Assembly (NCBI GenBank): GCA_024225875.1
Contig: JAAEMD010000222.1
Location: 1-9,070 of the forward strand
Direction: 5' to 3'
Length of the DNA: 9,070 bases
DNA from: a bacterium
GTDB taxonomy: Bacteria; Margulisbacteria; Marinamargulisbacteria; JAAEMD01
This document shows, piece after piece, positions 1 through 5,986 of this stretch (its first letter is position 1; the number at the start of each line of letters is the position of its first letter). The notes beneath the pieces were generated by a model that saw only the letters and a program-made list of their open reading frames with translations, had not been told where the DNA came from and ran no database searches. Made by a program: the position numbers and the translations under genes.

Positions 1-141
1 CATTTTACATTGATTTTAACGGCTAAAGCGCATCGCTTGAACCCAGTTGATTATTATATGTATATTTTAAAACAGATCCCATTCTGCAAATCTTTTGAAG
101 ATTACAATAGATTACTGCCTTGGAATTTTAAAGAAAGTTAA
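1..141 (+). pseudogene. IS66-family transposase, C-terminal end (cut by window edge)
   Basis: Reading frame 1 is open from the first base to the TAA at 139-141 and encodes 46 residues. They have the typical IS66 TnpC C-terminus: an Ala-Lys-Ala-His-Arg-Leu-Asn-Pro stretch, then a Tyr-rich helix, an Ile-Pro turn and the closing LLPWNF motif at residues 39-44. In this family the segment follows the DDE catalytic core and is known as the IS66 C-terminal element. The rest of the gene lies outside the window, so whether the transposase is intact cannot be judged. The matching right terminal repeat follows 16 bases later, so at least this end of the element looks undamaged. It is typed as a pseudogene only because it is partial here. 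Confidence 0.8.
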
Positions 142-156
142 TTGTTTTTTTCAAGA

Positions 157-178
157 ATGCGGTGGGGGGATCGCTTAC
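157..178 (-). repeat. IS66 right terminal inverted repeat
   Basis: On the minus strand this reads GTAAGCGATCCCCCCACCGC and on into the element. The GTAAGCG tip and the following C-rich block are characteristic of IS66 ends. The C-run makes it the most GC-rich spot in an otherwise AT-rich stretch. Confidence 0.7.
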
Positions 179-262
179 GATGAGTCAACTTCTAATTTAG
201 ATGTAAAGACAGAAAAAGCTGTACTACTTAATTTGTCTAAAACGAATAACAATTGTAAATAA
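179..262 (+). pseudogene. Possible 3' tail of a gene interrupted by the IS66 element
   Basis: Immediately after the IS66 end, a frame stays open for 27 codons to a TAA at 260-262 and encodes a Ser/Asn/Lys-rich peptide ending NNNCK. Such a tail would be left if the element had jumped into the 3' end of a gene. The peptide resembles nothing I recognise, and an open stretch this short can occur by chance. The remaining bases up to 365 are very AT-rich and hold no other recognisable gene. Confidence 0.2.
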
Positions 263-354
263 TTCTTTATTTTCATAAATTTTATTTCTATAATATTTTT
301 TTGGAATAACTCAGGTTTTACCATAAAATTAAATTATAAAATTTTTATATTAGC

Positions 355-361
355 GAAGGTG
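355..361 (+). promoter_or_regulatory. Ribosome binding site of the D-lactate dehydrogenase gene
   Basis: GAAGGTG lies four bases before the ATG at 366. The spacing is shorter than usual, but no other in-frame start with a better site is visible nearby. A second ATG at 370 is in another frame and stops after two codons. Confidence 0.45.
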
Positions 362-365
362 CCGA

Positions 366-1415
366 ATGAATGAAATAAGAATAGCTTTTTTTGATACCAA
401 ACCATACGATATTAATTCTTTTAATCAGGAAAATTCAGAATTTGGTTTTGATATACAGTATTTTGAAGATAAACTTAACAACAAGACCGTGTCTTTAGCA
501 AAAGGATTTGATGCTGTATGTGTTTTTGTAAATGATGATTTAAATAAAACTGTTATCAAAAAATTAACAGAATATGGCATCAGGATTATTGCCCTGAGAT
601 GTGCCGGATATAATAATGTCGATTTTAAAGCAGCGTTTAATAATATACATGTGGTAAGGGTACCTGACTATTCCCCGTATGCCGTTGCAGAACACAGCAT
701 AACTTTGATGCTGGCGCTTAACAGAAAAATTCATAAGGCTTATTACAGAACTAGAGATAATAATTTTAATATTAACGGTTTGCTTGGATTTGATATGTAC
801 AGGAAAACGGCTGGTATTATCGGGACGGGAAAAATCGGCCAAATCTTAATAAAGATTCTTAAGGGTTTTCAGATGGAGGTTTTAGCCTGCGATCCGCTTA
901 TTAATGAAGAATTATCAAAAGAGCTGGGTTTTAAATATGTTGAGTTAGACTATCTTTTATCAAACTCAGATATTATTAGTCTGAACTGTCCTTTAAACAG
1001 CAGTACCCATCATTTGATTAACAAAGATAGTATCAGCAAATTAAAACCAGGCGTAATGCTTATTAATACAGGCAGAGGCAGTCTTTTAGATACTAAAGCT
1101 TTAATAGATGGTCTTAAAAGCAAAAAAATAGGAGCAGCAGGATTAGATGTTTATGAAGAGGAAAGCGAATATTTTTTTGAAGATTTTTCCAGTGAGATTG
1201 TACCAGATGACACTCTTACAAGATTACTTACTTTCCCTAACGTAATACTTACGTCACATCAGGCTTTTTTTACTAGAGAAGCCTTGCATAATATTGCAGA
1301 GGTAACCTTACTGAATATTAAGCACTTTTTTAACTCCACCTCATATGAAAATGAAATATGCTATCAATGTAAACGTCCTTGTAGAAAAACAAGAGATGAA
1401 GATTGTTTTAAATGA
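366..1415 (+). CDS. ldhA: D-lactate dehydrogenase (D-2-hydroxyacid dehydrogenase family)
   Basis: Cytoplasmic NAD-dependent enzyme that reduces pyruvate to D-lactate and re-oxidises NADH in fermentation. The 349 residues show the split catalytic domain (about 1-100 and 298-330) around a Rossmann domain. The NAD motif GTGKIG is at 153-158. The active-site residues expected from E. coli LdhA are Arg237 in NTGRGS, Glu266 after DVYEE, and His298 in SHQAFFT. The stretch SEYFFEDFSSEIVPDDTLTRL is of LdhA type rather than phosphoglycerate- or hydroxypyruvate-reductase type. The last 18 residues are odd: Cys332, Cys335, Cys339 and Cys347 form a cysteine-rich tail absent from E. coli LdhA. The gene stands alone downstream of an IS66 end. 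The family call is firm; lactate as substrate is inferred from motif similarity. Confidence 0.9.
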   Translation: MNEIRIAFFDTKPYDINSFNQENSEFGFDIQYFEDKLNNKTVSLAKGFDAVCVFVNDDLNKTVIKKLTEYGIRIIALRCAGYNNVDFKAAFNNIHVVRVPDYSPYAVAEHSITLMLALNRKIHKAYYRTRDNNFNINGLLGFDMYRKTAGIIGTGKIGQILIKILKGFQMEVLACDPLINEELSKELGFKYVELDYLLSNSDIISLNCPLNSSTHHLINKDSISKLKPGVMLINTGRGSLLDTKALIDGLKSKKIGAAGLDVYEEESEYFFEDFSSEIVPDDTLTRLLTFPNVILTSHQAFFTREALHNIAEVTLLNIKHFFNSTSYENEICYQCKRPCRKTRDEDCFK

Positions 1416-1421
1416 AGAGTT

Positions 1422-1440
1422 TAAGCTCAGCTTATTTTAT
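1422..1440 (+). terminator. ldhA: Weak candidate terminator after ldhA
   Basis: Seven bases past the ldhA stop, TAAGC and GCTTA (1422-1426 and 1430-1434) can pair around a three-base loop and are followed by TTTTAT. The stem is short and the T-run is interrupted, so termination here would be modest. The following 1441-1621 contains no gene I can support on either strand. Confidence 0.3.
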
Positions 1441-1621
1441 GAGAACCACTGCTCTGACGATGCGCTGTATTTGAAGGTTTTATGTATAAATATAACCAGT
1501 TTCTGCTTTTTTATCACCATCGCCATTAGCTATTGTAATCTGTACTGATAAAACTAAAAGCGATGTCCGGGTTGAGGATACTGCGATTGCTGCTGTTTAT
1601 ATTCAACTAATGTCAGAAGTG

Positions 1622-2689
1622 TTATTTTTGAATATATAAGAAATAATTTTTAACAGAAAACTCATACTGGCTAATAAAAAGCTCTTTAAAACTGTTTAAA
1701 CTATTTTGTTCATAAAACAATAATATAGCTTTCTTGTAATCAACACTATTAACACTTCTATAAGATAATGGGCATCCGTCTTGAGAGCTCAAAATAGAGT
1801 TACCTGTTAATCTTGATGTTCTTTTATTTCCATCAACAAAGGGTTGAATATACGAAAGTAATACAATAGCAGCAAGCGCTTTATGAAACATATCATCATA
1901 GGAATTAATAATTTTAATTGTATTTTCCAGCGCTTCTCTAATCTGCTGCTGGTTATCTAAGGGACGATATTTAGTGCCTGTTATACTAACAATTGAATTT
2001 CGCAATCCATAATCTATTGCGAGTCCATCAACAAGTAATCGATGTATATCTTCAATTTTTCTAACACTGATATCTTTATAATCCTGTGCATTACTAAAAA
2101 TATAATCTAACGCTTTTTTATGATTAAGTATCATTATTGCTTCTTTTTTATTATGACCGGGGGCTTTACGATTTTCTTTAATTAAAGCTTCTGTATCTAA
2201 TAATGAATATGTATTTCCTTCAATTTGAGAGGACTTCCAGCTTAACTCAATTGTTAACCTTTCAAGCTCCTTCCGATAGATATCAGTTGAAATTCTGGAA
2301 ATATTACTCTGGTATTCTTTAGTAAGCTGGTTTAATTTTTTTAGCTCTGAAACACTAAATATATTTTTAAATAAATTAAATACCTCAAAATTAAATGAAC
2401 CTGTAATTTCTCTATTATCTGCTTCTGTAATAAAGTAATCATTAACATCATAAAGCTTTAATAAAGTACTTTCATTAAAGACAATGTATTTTACACTTCT
2501 GCCCGCACCTGTTTTTTTTATATATTTTTCTTTAAGCAGCACTTCTGTATCGCGTACAATAGTTACTCTTGAAACATCATCGTATTCATCTGACAAATAT
2601 TTTTTTATATCAGAATTAGATACGGTCCCGGCACTACGAATATAATCATATATTTGATACTGTCTTTGAGTTAATTGTTTCATTTTCAT
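1622..2689 (-). CDS. Winged-helix/Fic-domain protein, catalytic His replaced by Gln
   Basis: The 355-residue protein joins an N-terminal winged helix-turn-helix (about 4-70, with a DeoR-like SRVTIVRDTEVLLKE recognition segment) to a Fic domain (about 140-345). Fic enzymes usually transfer AMP from ATP to a protein side chain with the motif HPFxxGNxR. Here the motif at 282-290 is QPFVDGNKR, with Gln where the catalytic His should be; the phosphate-binding GNKR is kept. An autoinhibitory S/TxxxE-G/N motif is present as S153-SQI-E157-G158, N-terminal to the core (class II arrangement). This architecture is common in chromosomal Fic regulators. With the HTH and an operator-like repeat at its own start, self-repression is a reasonable inference. 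Gln may abolish AMPylation or may be normal for this subfamily; I cannot tell from one sequence. No partner antitoxin gene is adjacent. Confidence 0.85.
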   Translation of the reverse strand: MKMKQLTQRQYQIYDYIRSAGTVSNSDIKKYLSDEYDDVSRVTIVRDTEVLLKEKYIKKTGAGRSVKYIVFNESTLLKLYDVNDYFITEADNREITGSFNFEVFNLFKNIFSVSELKKLNQLTKEYQSNISRISTDIYRKELERLTIELSWKSSQIEGNTYSLLDTEALIKENRKAPGHNKKEAIMILNHKKALDYIFSNAQDYKDISVRKIEDIHRLLVDGLAIDYGLRNSIVSITGTKYRPLDNQQQIREALENTIKIINSYDDMFHKALAAIVLLSYIQPFVDGNKRTSRLTGNSILSSQDGCPLSYRSVNSVDYKKAILLFYEQNSLNSFKELFISQYEFSVKNYFLYIQK

Positions 2690-2722
2690 GTGCTAATTGT
2701 ATCATTTTGAAACAATTAGTAC
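2690..2722. promoter_or_regulatory. Operator-like inverted repeat abutting the Fic start codon
   Basis: GTGCTAATTGT (2690-2700) and ACAATTAGTAC (2712-2722) are inverted copies matching at 10 of 11 positions, with an 11-bp spacer, so their centres are about two helical turns apart. The repeat ends at the base next to the start codon and covers the -10 candidate. A further ttaattgttt at 2671-2680 repeats the core inside the first codons. The position suits autorepression by the HTH domain of the Fic protein; that is inference. Confidence 0.5.
2696..2704 (-). promoter_or_regulatory. Extended -10 promoter element of the Fic gene
   Basis: On the minus strand the sequence reads TGATACAAT, an extended -10 (TGn plus TACAAT). 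No convincing -35 lies 17 bases upstream, which extended -10 promoters tolerate. Transcription would start about seven bases downstream, on the A of the ATG at 2689. No Shine-Dalgarno sequence precedes that ATG, which agrees with a leaderless message. Confidence 0.4.
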
Positions 2723-2833
2723 AGTGATGAAGGGATAGTTTTGCTACAGTAACGATTTTATTTTAAGATGATTATCTGGTTAGCTGTCCCCGTTTTTGGA
2801 GAGTATCCACTTATACGCATGAATAAATCACTT

Positions 2834-3464
2834 TCAAATAATATCATCAGTTAATTTACCAGGATATTTTTTTCGTTGTTCAGTGTCTCTTATTTGAACG
2901 ATTTGATCAAATTGAAGGCCTTTTTTTTAGGTAAATCATGCTGTCCGGGTAATTCGAAACGAAGGTTTTCCTTTGCCCTTGTAACAAAAAATGCGCCAGC
3001 TTCTTCATAGCGATAAAATAAGTCGAAATCATTGTATGCTCGATCAAAGACATTTATGCTGTCCGGGATTTTTGGTAAAGCACTATTTTTGGCTACAATA
3101 ATATCGGACTCTTTAGCTGTAGTGATTGCATTAAAAACTGGTATTTGAGCCTTAATATCAAACAAACAATGTAATTTAACAGCCCTCTTTCTAAGCCTGA
3201 ATTTCGCCCAGTCAAAAACTGATAAACACATTTTAATTACACTTGCATCAAGTGCATATAGCAGGTTTTTGAACTTGAATTCATGATTTTTATATCTCTC
3301 AAACTATCTTTCTGACGGATTTGTGCGTACAAATGTAGCCCGAACAATCTTTTTGTCTTAAAATATTTTACATATCGATCTGTTTTTAAGGATTTTATTG
3401 CCTTATCAAATTCCGTTTGTGGCAAAAACTGTAATATTTGATTCAAAATTGTGTTAAACTTCAT
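2834..3464 (-). pseudogene. Degenerate IS4-family transposase
   Basis: Three pieces in different frames make up a broken DDE transposase with a DUF4372-type N-terminus. Piece one starts at the ATG at 3462-3464 and runs through FDKAIKSLKTDRYVKYF to DSLRDI, then loses frame near 3290. Piece two resumes at about FKFKNLLYALDAS (first catalytic Asp), runs through CLSVFDWAKFR and holds FDRAYNDFDLF (second Asp) and FFVTRAKENLRFE. About 70 residues expected between pieces one and two are missing. Piece two hits a stop at 2890 just after an A8 run; the neighbouring frame continues with a DQIV...KKYPGKL stretch to a TGA at 2834-2836. The C-terminal part with the catalytic Glu (the RWxxE region) is absent, so the protein cannot be active. 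A good ribosome site, AGGAG at 3474-3478 on the minus strand, survives upstream. Confidence 0.85.
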
Positions 3465-3480
3465 TTTAAGCTACTCCTGT
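2834..3480 (-). mobile_element. Remnant of an IS4-family insertion sequence
   Basis: The span is defined by the transposase remnant and its ribosome site. I could not find a convincing pair of terminal repeats or a target duplication, so the true borders are unknown. About 120 bp further on at the transposase 3' side, 2780-2815 has a GC-richer block (tagctgtccccg) that could be an element end, but it has no clear partner near 3465-3600. Confidence 0.6.
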
Positions 3481-3522
3481 GCATAAATTTTAGTCGATTT
3501 ATAGAATAGCTTGCTTGAAACC

Positions 3523-3553
3523 CAAAAAAACACGTCATAGACGTATTTTTTGG
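3523..3553. terminator. Strong hairpin, probable bidirectional terminator
   Basis: CACGTC (3531-3536) pairs with GACGT plus an adjoining A (3540-3545) over a three-base ATA loop, with one C/A mismatch. The stem extends through six A-T pairs (3525-3530 with 3546-3551). Read either way, the G-C core is followed by at least six T residues, the form of an intrinsic terminator in both directions. It lies 25 bases past the stop of the coiled-coil gene on the minus strand and upstream of the IS4 remnant, so it would end the former and shield the latter from read-through. A weaker outer repeat, atagaata/tattctat (3501-3508 and 3574-3581), surrounds it. Confidence 0.65.
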
Positions 3554-3577
3554 TGTCTATTTTATTCTTGAGTTATT

Positions 3578-4396
3578 CTATTTTAAGGGATCAAAGTTAG
3601 TAATGTCTGCTATTTTTTTATCTATATCCAATAACTTACACACTTCAAGCTCGGTTTTATTCTTAATAAGGTCTTGAACTATAATAGTTATGATTTCTAG
3701 TGTTTTATTAAAATCCTCTATGTTTTTCTTATCTTCTGAACCTTCTTTATTACAAGAAGGTGCCAATTTCATTATTTCTATTGCTGTTTTTACAGTTGCT
3801 TTATTCTTATTAACGTTATCTATTAGCGTATTTATTTTATTCATATTAGAGGTTAAAATTTTATTTCGACTATCATTTTCCTTTTTTAACTTTTCAGCAT
3901 CTTTCTTTAATTTTTTTTCATTGTAGTCAGAAACTCTGGGCATCTTCATTGAACGCAATAATATTAAATTTTCAATGCCCTTCATAAACTCCGTTGCATC
4001 TTTTAAAAGAGGGTTATAAATAGCTTTTTTAGTATCATCAAAAATTCCAGTAGCTTCTAAAACATTATTTTTCATGTCTTCTATTACATCTTTTATGTCG
4101 TTCATATGTTTATCGATAATTCCACTGTTACTGTCATTATTTATGCTGGCAGCTATTATGTCTTTAAGTATTAATTGAGGATTCAGCTTCATTTTATCTG
4201 TATTTTTGGGGTTTGCTGGAGAAGCAGGCGGCTCAGTACTCAAATTTGTTTTAGCGGCCAGAGTGTTTGTATTTACTGTATTGGATGGTGCTGTTATTAC
4301 AGTGCTCTTTATCTTTTTCTCTATATCTGCCTTAATGGCAATTAGTTTTCTAAAAATCATGAAAATATAATAACATAATCCAGATCTATAGTTCAA
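3578..4396 (-). CDS. Unrecognised coiled-coil protein
   Basis: The frame encodes up to 272 residues, rich in Lys, Asn, Ile and Asp; I recognise no family. The longest version begins with TTG at 4394-4396. An ATG at residue 13 (4358-4360) is an equally plausible start, and neither has a clear Shine-Dalgarno sequence. Residues 7-20 are moderately hydrophobic but are followed by Arg/Lys and give no convincing signal peptide or lipobox. Residues 36-66 are a Thr/Asn/Pro/Ala-rich, probably disordered linker. About 75-150 are amphipathic helices, and 158-210 (EKKLKKDAEKLKKEND onward) look like a coiled coil. Two cysteines (215, 253) lie in the C-terminal half. The gene is alone, between an IS4 remnant and a non-coding stretch, and ends just before a strong hairpin. 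The uninterrupted 272-codon frame in AT-rich DNA argues for a real gene, probably accessory. Confidence 0.6.
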   Translation of the reverse strand: MNYRSGLCYYIFMIFRKLIAIKADIEKKIKSTVITAPSNTVNTNTLAAKTNLSTEPPASPANPKNTDKMKLNPQLILKDIIAASINNDSNSGIIDKHMNDIKDVIEDMKNNVLEATGIFDDTKKAIYNPLLKDATEFMKGIENLILLRSMKMPRVSDYNEKKLKKDAEKLKKENDSRNKILTSNMNKINTLIDNVNKNKATVKTAIEIMKLAPSCNKEGSEDKKNIEDFNKTLEIITIIVQDLIKNKTELEVCKLLDIDKKIADITNFDPLK

Positions 4397-4566
4397 AACT
4401 ATATTTCAGAAAAAAATAATCAGCAGGGAACCAGTTTTAAAATGTAAAATCTAGTTTCGACAGATTTTTTAAGAAAAGTTTTATGTTCGGGAGAATATTA
4501 CAGGCAGGATCAGCTGTTAAAAAACAAAACTATGAGTTTAGATGGAAGAACTGCCAGACACTGTAG

Positions 4567-4586
4567 TATAGCTGTTCCAAAGTAAA
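4567..4586 (+). repeat. Solitary copy of the terminal repeat of the 117-bp element
   Basis: TATAGCTGTTCCAAAGTAAA is identical over 20 bases to 6814-6833, the left end of the nested inverted-repeat element downstream of pyrF. Similarity stops abruptly after 4586, and I found no matching opposite arm in the next 200 bases. It could be an eroded copy that kept one end. Confidence 0.7.
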
Positions 4587-4710
4587 TCTTCTGTTTCACT
4601 TGTTAAGCAGTAAAGCAGTTCCTTATGCAAATATTCTTACAGAGCGAGAGTTAAGACCAGGGGTTTCAGCTGAAAAAGTCAGCTTTGGATACTAATTAAT
4701 TAAGTAACTC

Positions 4711-4739
4711 TTTAAAAATTCGAGCAATTTATTTATAAT
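4711..4739 (+). promoter_or_regulatory. Sigma-70-type promoter of the L25-pyrE-pyrF operon
   Basis: TTTAAA (4711-4716; four of six matches to TTGACA) is 17 bases from a perfect TATAAT (4734-4739). Transcription would start near 4746, giving a leader of about 65 bases before the L25 start codon. No clear riboswitch or attenuator fold is visible in the leader. Confidence 0.5.
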
Positions 4740-4811
4740 AACGCTCTTATACTAAATTAGTAATATATTTAAAATCAAGGTTTTATTAATCTTTTTTCAG
4801 GAGAATAACTT

Positions 4812-5447
4812 ATGCAAGCAGAAAAATTAGATGTTGAACTAAGAACCGGTCTTAAAAAGAACGCTGTTAAGAAAATAAGAAAAGAAGGTTTGGTTCCGGC
4901 TGTTATTTATGGTGGTGAAGGTGATAATAAAGTAATAACAATTAATCCTGGTGATTTACAAAAAATATATAAAATGGAATATGGAAGAAATACTTTAATT
5001 GAAATGAATATTAATGATGGAAAGAACACAACAAAAGAGACAGTAATAACATATAAATTTACTATTGATCCTGTTAAGATGGATATTAAACATGTTGATT
5101 TTTTGAGGATAGATAATAAAAAAGAAATAGAAATTGATGTAAGGATCAGGATTAAAGGATCAGCTCCTGGTATTAAGCTGGGGGGGATATTTTTACAGAA
5201 AAAAAGGGAAATCCGTATCAGTACACTGCCTGAAAATATCCCTGCTTTTATTGATATTGATGTTTCTTCAATGGCTGTTGGAGATGTTATAAGAATTAAG
5301 GATCTTGTTTTAGACGATAAAATTAAAATTGTATCTTACCCGGAAATAGAGTTAATAGCTATTGAAGCTCCAAGAAAGAAGAAAGACGTGGCAGAAGGTG
5401 CTGAAGAGTCCGGGACTGGAGAAGAAGCGGCTAAAGCAGATGAGTAG
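4812..5447 (+). CDS. rplY: 50S ribosomal protein L25, Ctc/TL5 long form
   Basis: Binds 5S rRNA in the large ribosomal subunit; the long form is known in Bacillus as general stress protein Ctc. The 211 residues contain the 5S-binding L25 domain (about 5-95, with RKEGLVPAVIYGG at 23-35 and the HVDFLRID end at 94-101). The TL5/Ctc beta domain follows (about 103-187), and then a short charged tail rich in Glu, Ala and Lys. The start is well set: AGGAG at 4799-4803 lies eight bases before the ATG. It is the first gene of a three-gene run; pyrE follows after 17 bases. Length and domain order fit the Ctc form rather than the short E. coli L25. Confidence 0.93.
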   Translation: MQAEKLDVELRTGLKKNAVKKIRKEGLVPAVIYGGEGDNKVITINPGDLQKIYKMEYGRNTLIEMNINDGKNTTKETVITYKFTIDPVKMDIKHVDFLRIDNKKEIEIDVRIRIKGSAPGIKLGGIFLQKKREIRISTLPENIPAFIDIDVSSMAVGDVIRIKDLVLDDKIKIVSYPEIELIAIEAPRKKKDVAEGAEESGTGEEAAKADE

Positions 5448-5464
5448 TCAGAAAATACTGTAAC

Positions 5465-5986
5465 ATGAATAGAAAAGAACTTATAAAAAGAATAAAAGAC
5501 GTTGCTTATCTTGAGGGCGATTTTACAACCAGAGCTGGAAAAAAAACCAGTTATTATATTGATAAGTACCTGTTTGAAACTCTTCCCGATGTTCTGGATT
5601 CTCTGGCAGATGAACTGCTTAAGTTATTACCTGATAGTTCTTCCTATGACAGGCTTGCAGCTCCTGAACTGGGAGCAGTGCCGATAGCAGCTATAGTTTC
5701 TATTAAAGCGGATAAGCCTTTTATTATAGTTAAGAAAAAATCTAAAGAATACGGTACTCAAAAACTAATTGAAGGAAAATATGAACCAGGAGACAGAACT
5801 GTTGTTCTGGAAGATATTTTAACTACCGGAGGAGCAGTATTAAGAGCTTGTGATATTCTGCTGGAAAATAAGTTGGAAATTGTAGATATTATAGGTGTAA
5901 TTAATAGAGAAGAGGGTGCTTTTGAGAATATCAGGGAAAAGGGTTTTAATGTAAGCTCTTTCTTGTCCAGAACTGATCTTTTGTAG
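5465..5986 (+). CDS. pyrE: Orotate phosphoribosyltransferase
   Basis: Transfers ribose 5-phosphate from PRPP to orotate to give OMP, the fifth step of de novo UMP synthesis, in the cytoplasm. The 173 residues show the orotate-side N-terminus with TTRAGKKTSYYID (21-33), a Lys-rich loop with KSKEYGT (92-98), and the PRPP-binding signature VVLEDILTTGGA (113-124). The protein is near the short end of the family. The ATG is 17 bases after the L25 stop and has no strong Shine-Dalgarno sequence, so translation may be coupled to L25. Its stop codon shares a base with the start of pyrF. Confidence 0.93.
   Translation: MNRKELIKRIKDVAYLEGDFTTRAGKKTSYYIDKYLFETLPDVLDSLADELLKLLPDSSSYDRLAAPELGAVPIAAIVSIKADKPFIIVKKKSKEYGTQKLIEGKYEPGDRTVVLEDILTTGGAVLRACDILLENKLEIVDIIGVINREEGAFENIREKGFNVSSFLSRTDLL

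Larger units (their letters stand above)
1..178 (+). mobile_element. Right end of an IS66-family insertion sequence
   Basis: The element covers the transposase C-terminus and runs to the terminal dinucleotide at 177-178. Read from outside inwards on the minus strand, the end begins GTAAGCG, the conserved tip of IS66-family terminal repeats. IS66 elements usually make 8-bp target duplications, so 179-186 (gatgagtc) is the predicted right-hand duplication. The left end is not in the window, so this cannot be confirmed here. Confidence 0.75.
4397..4811. other. Non-coding stretch upstream of the L25 operon
   Basis: This 415-base gap has no gene I can support. It contains a solitary 20-bp copy of the end of the 117-bp element found after pyrF (4567-4586), a short perfect hairpin (AGCTGA/TCAGCT, 4668-4684) and the L25 promoter. 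One forward frame is open from 4441 to 4695 except for a single TAG at 4564-4566. Its two peptides resemble nothing I know and may be the debris of a lost gene. Confidence 0.5.

Noticed and set aside
564..842. 92-codon frame on the minus strand inside ldhA
   Set aside because: Fully inside a well-supported gene on the other strand; no ribosome site and no family resemblance.
1345..1548. 67-codon forward frame overlapping the ldhA end
   Set aside because: It overlaps the conserved ldhA frame, has no ribosome site, and its downstream part resembles no protein. The minus strand over 1441-1570 also shows an open stretch, but without a start.
2939..3068. Direct repeat tgctgtccggg at 2940 and 3058
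   Set aside because: Two 11-bp copies in coding remains of the transposase, in unrelated codon contexts; probably chance.
3690..3926. 78-codon forward frame opposite the coiled-coil gene
   Set aside because: Phe/Leu/Ser-rich antisense shadow of a Lys/Glu-rich coiled coil.
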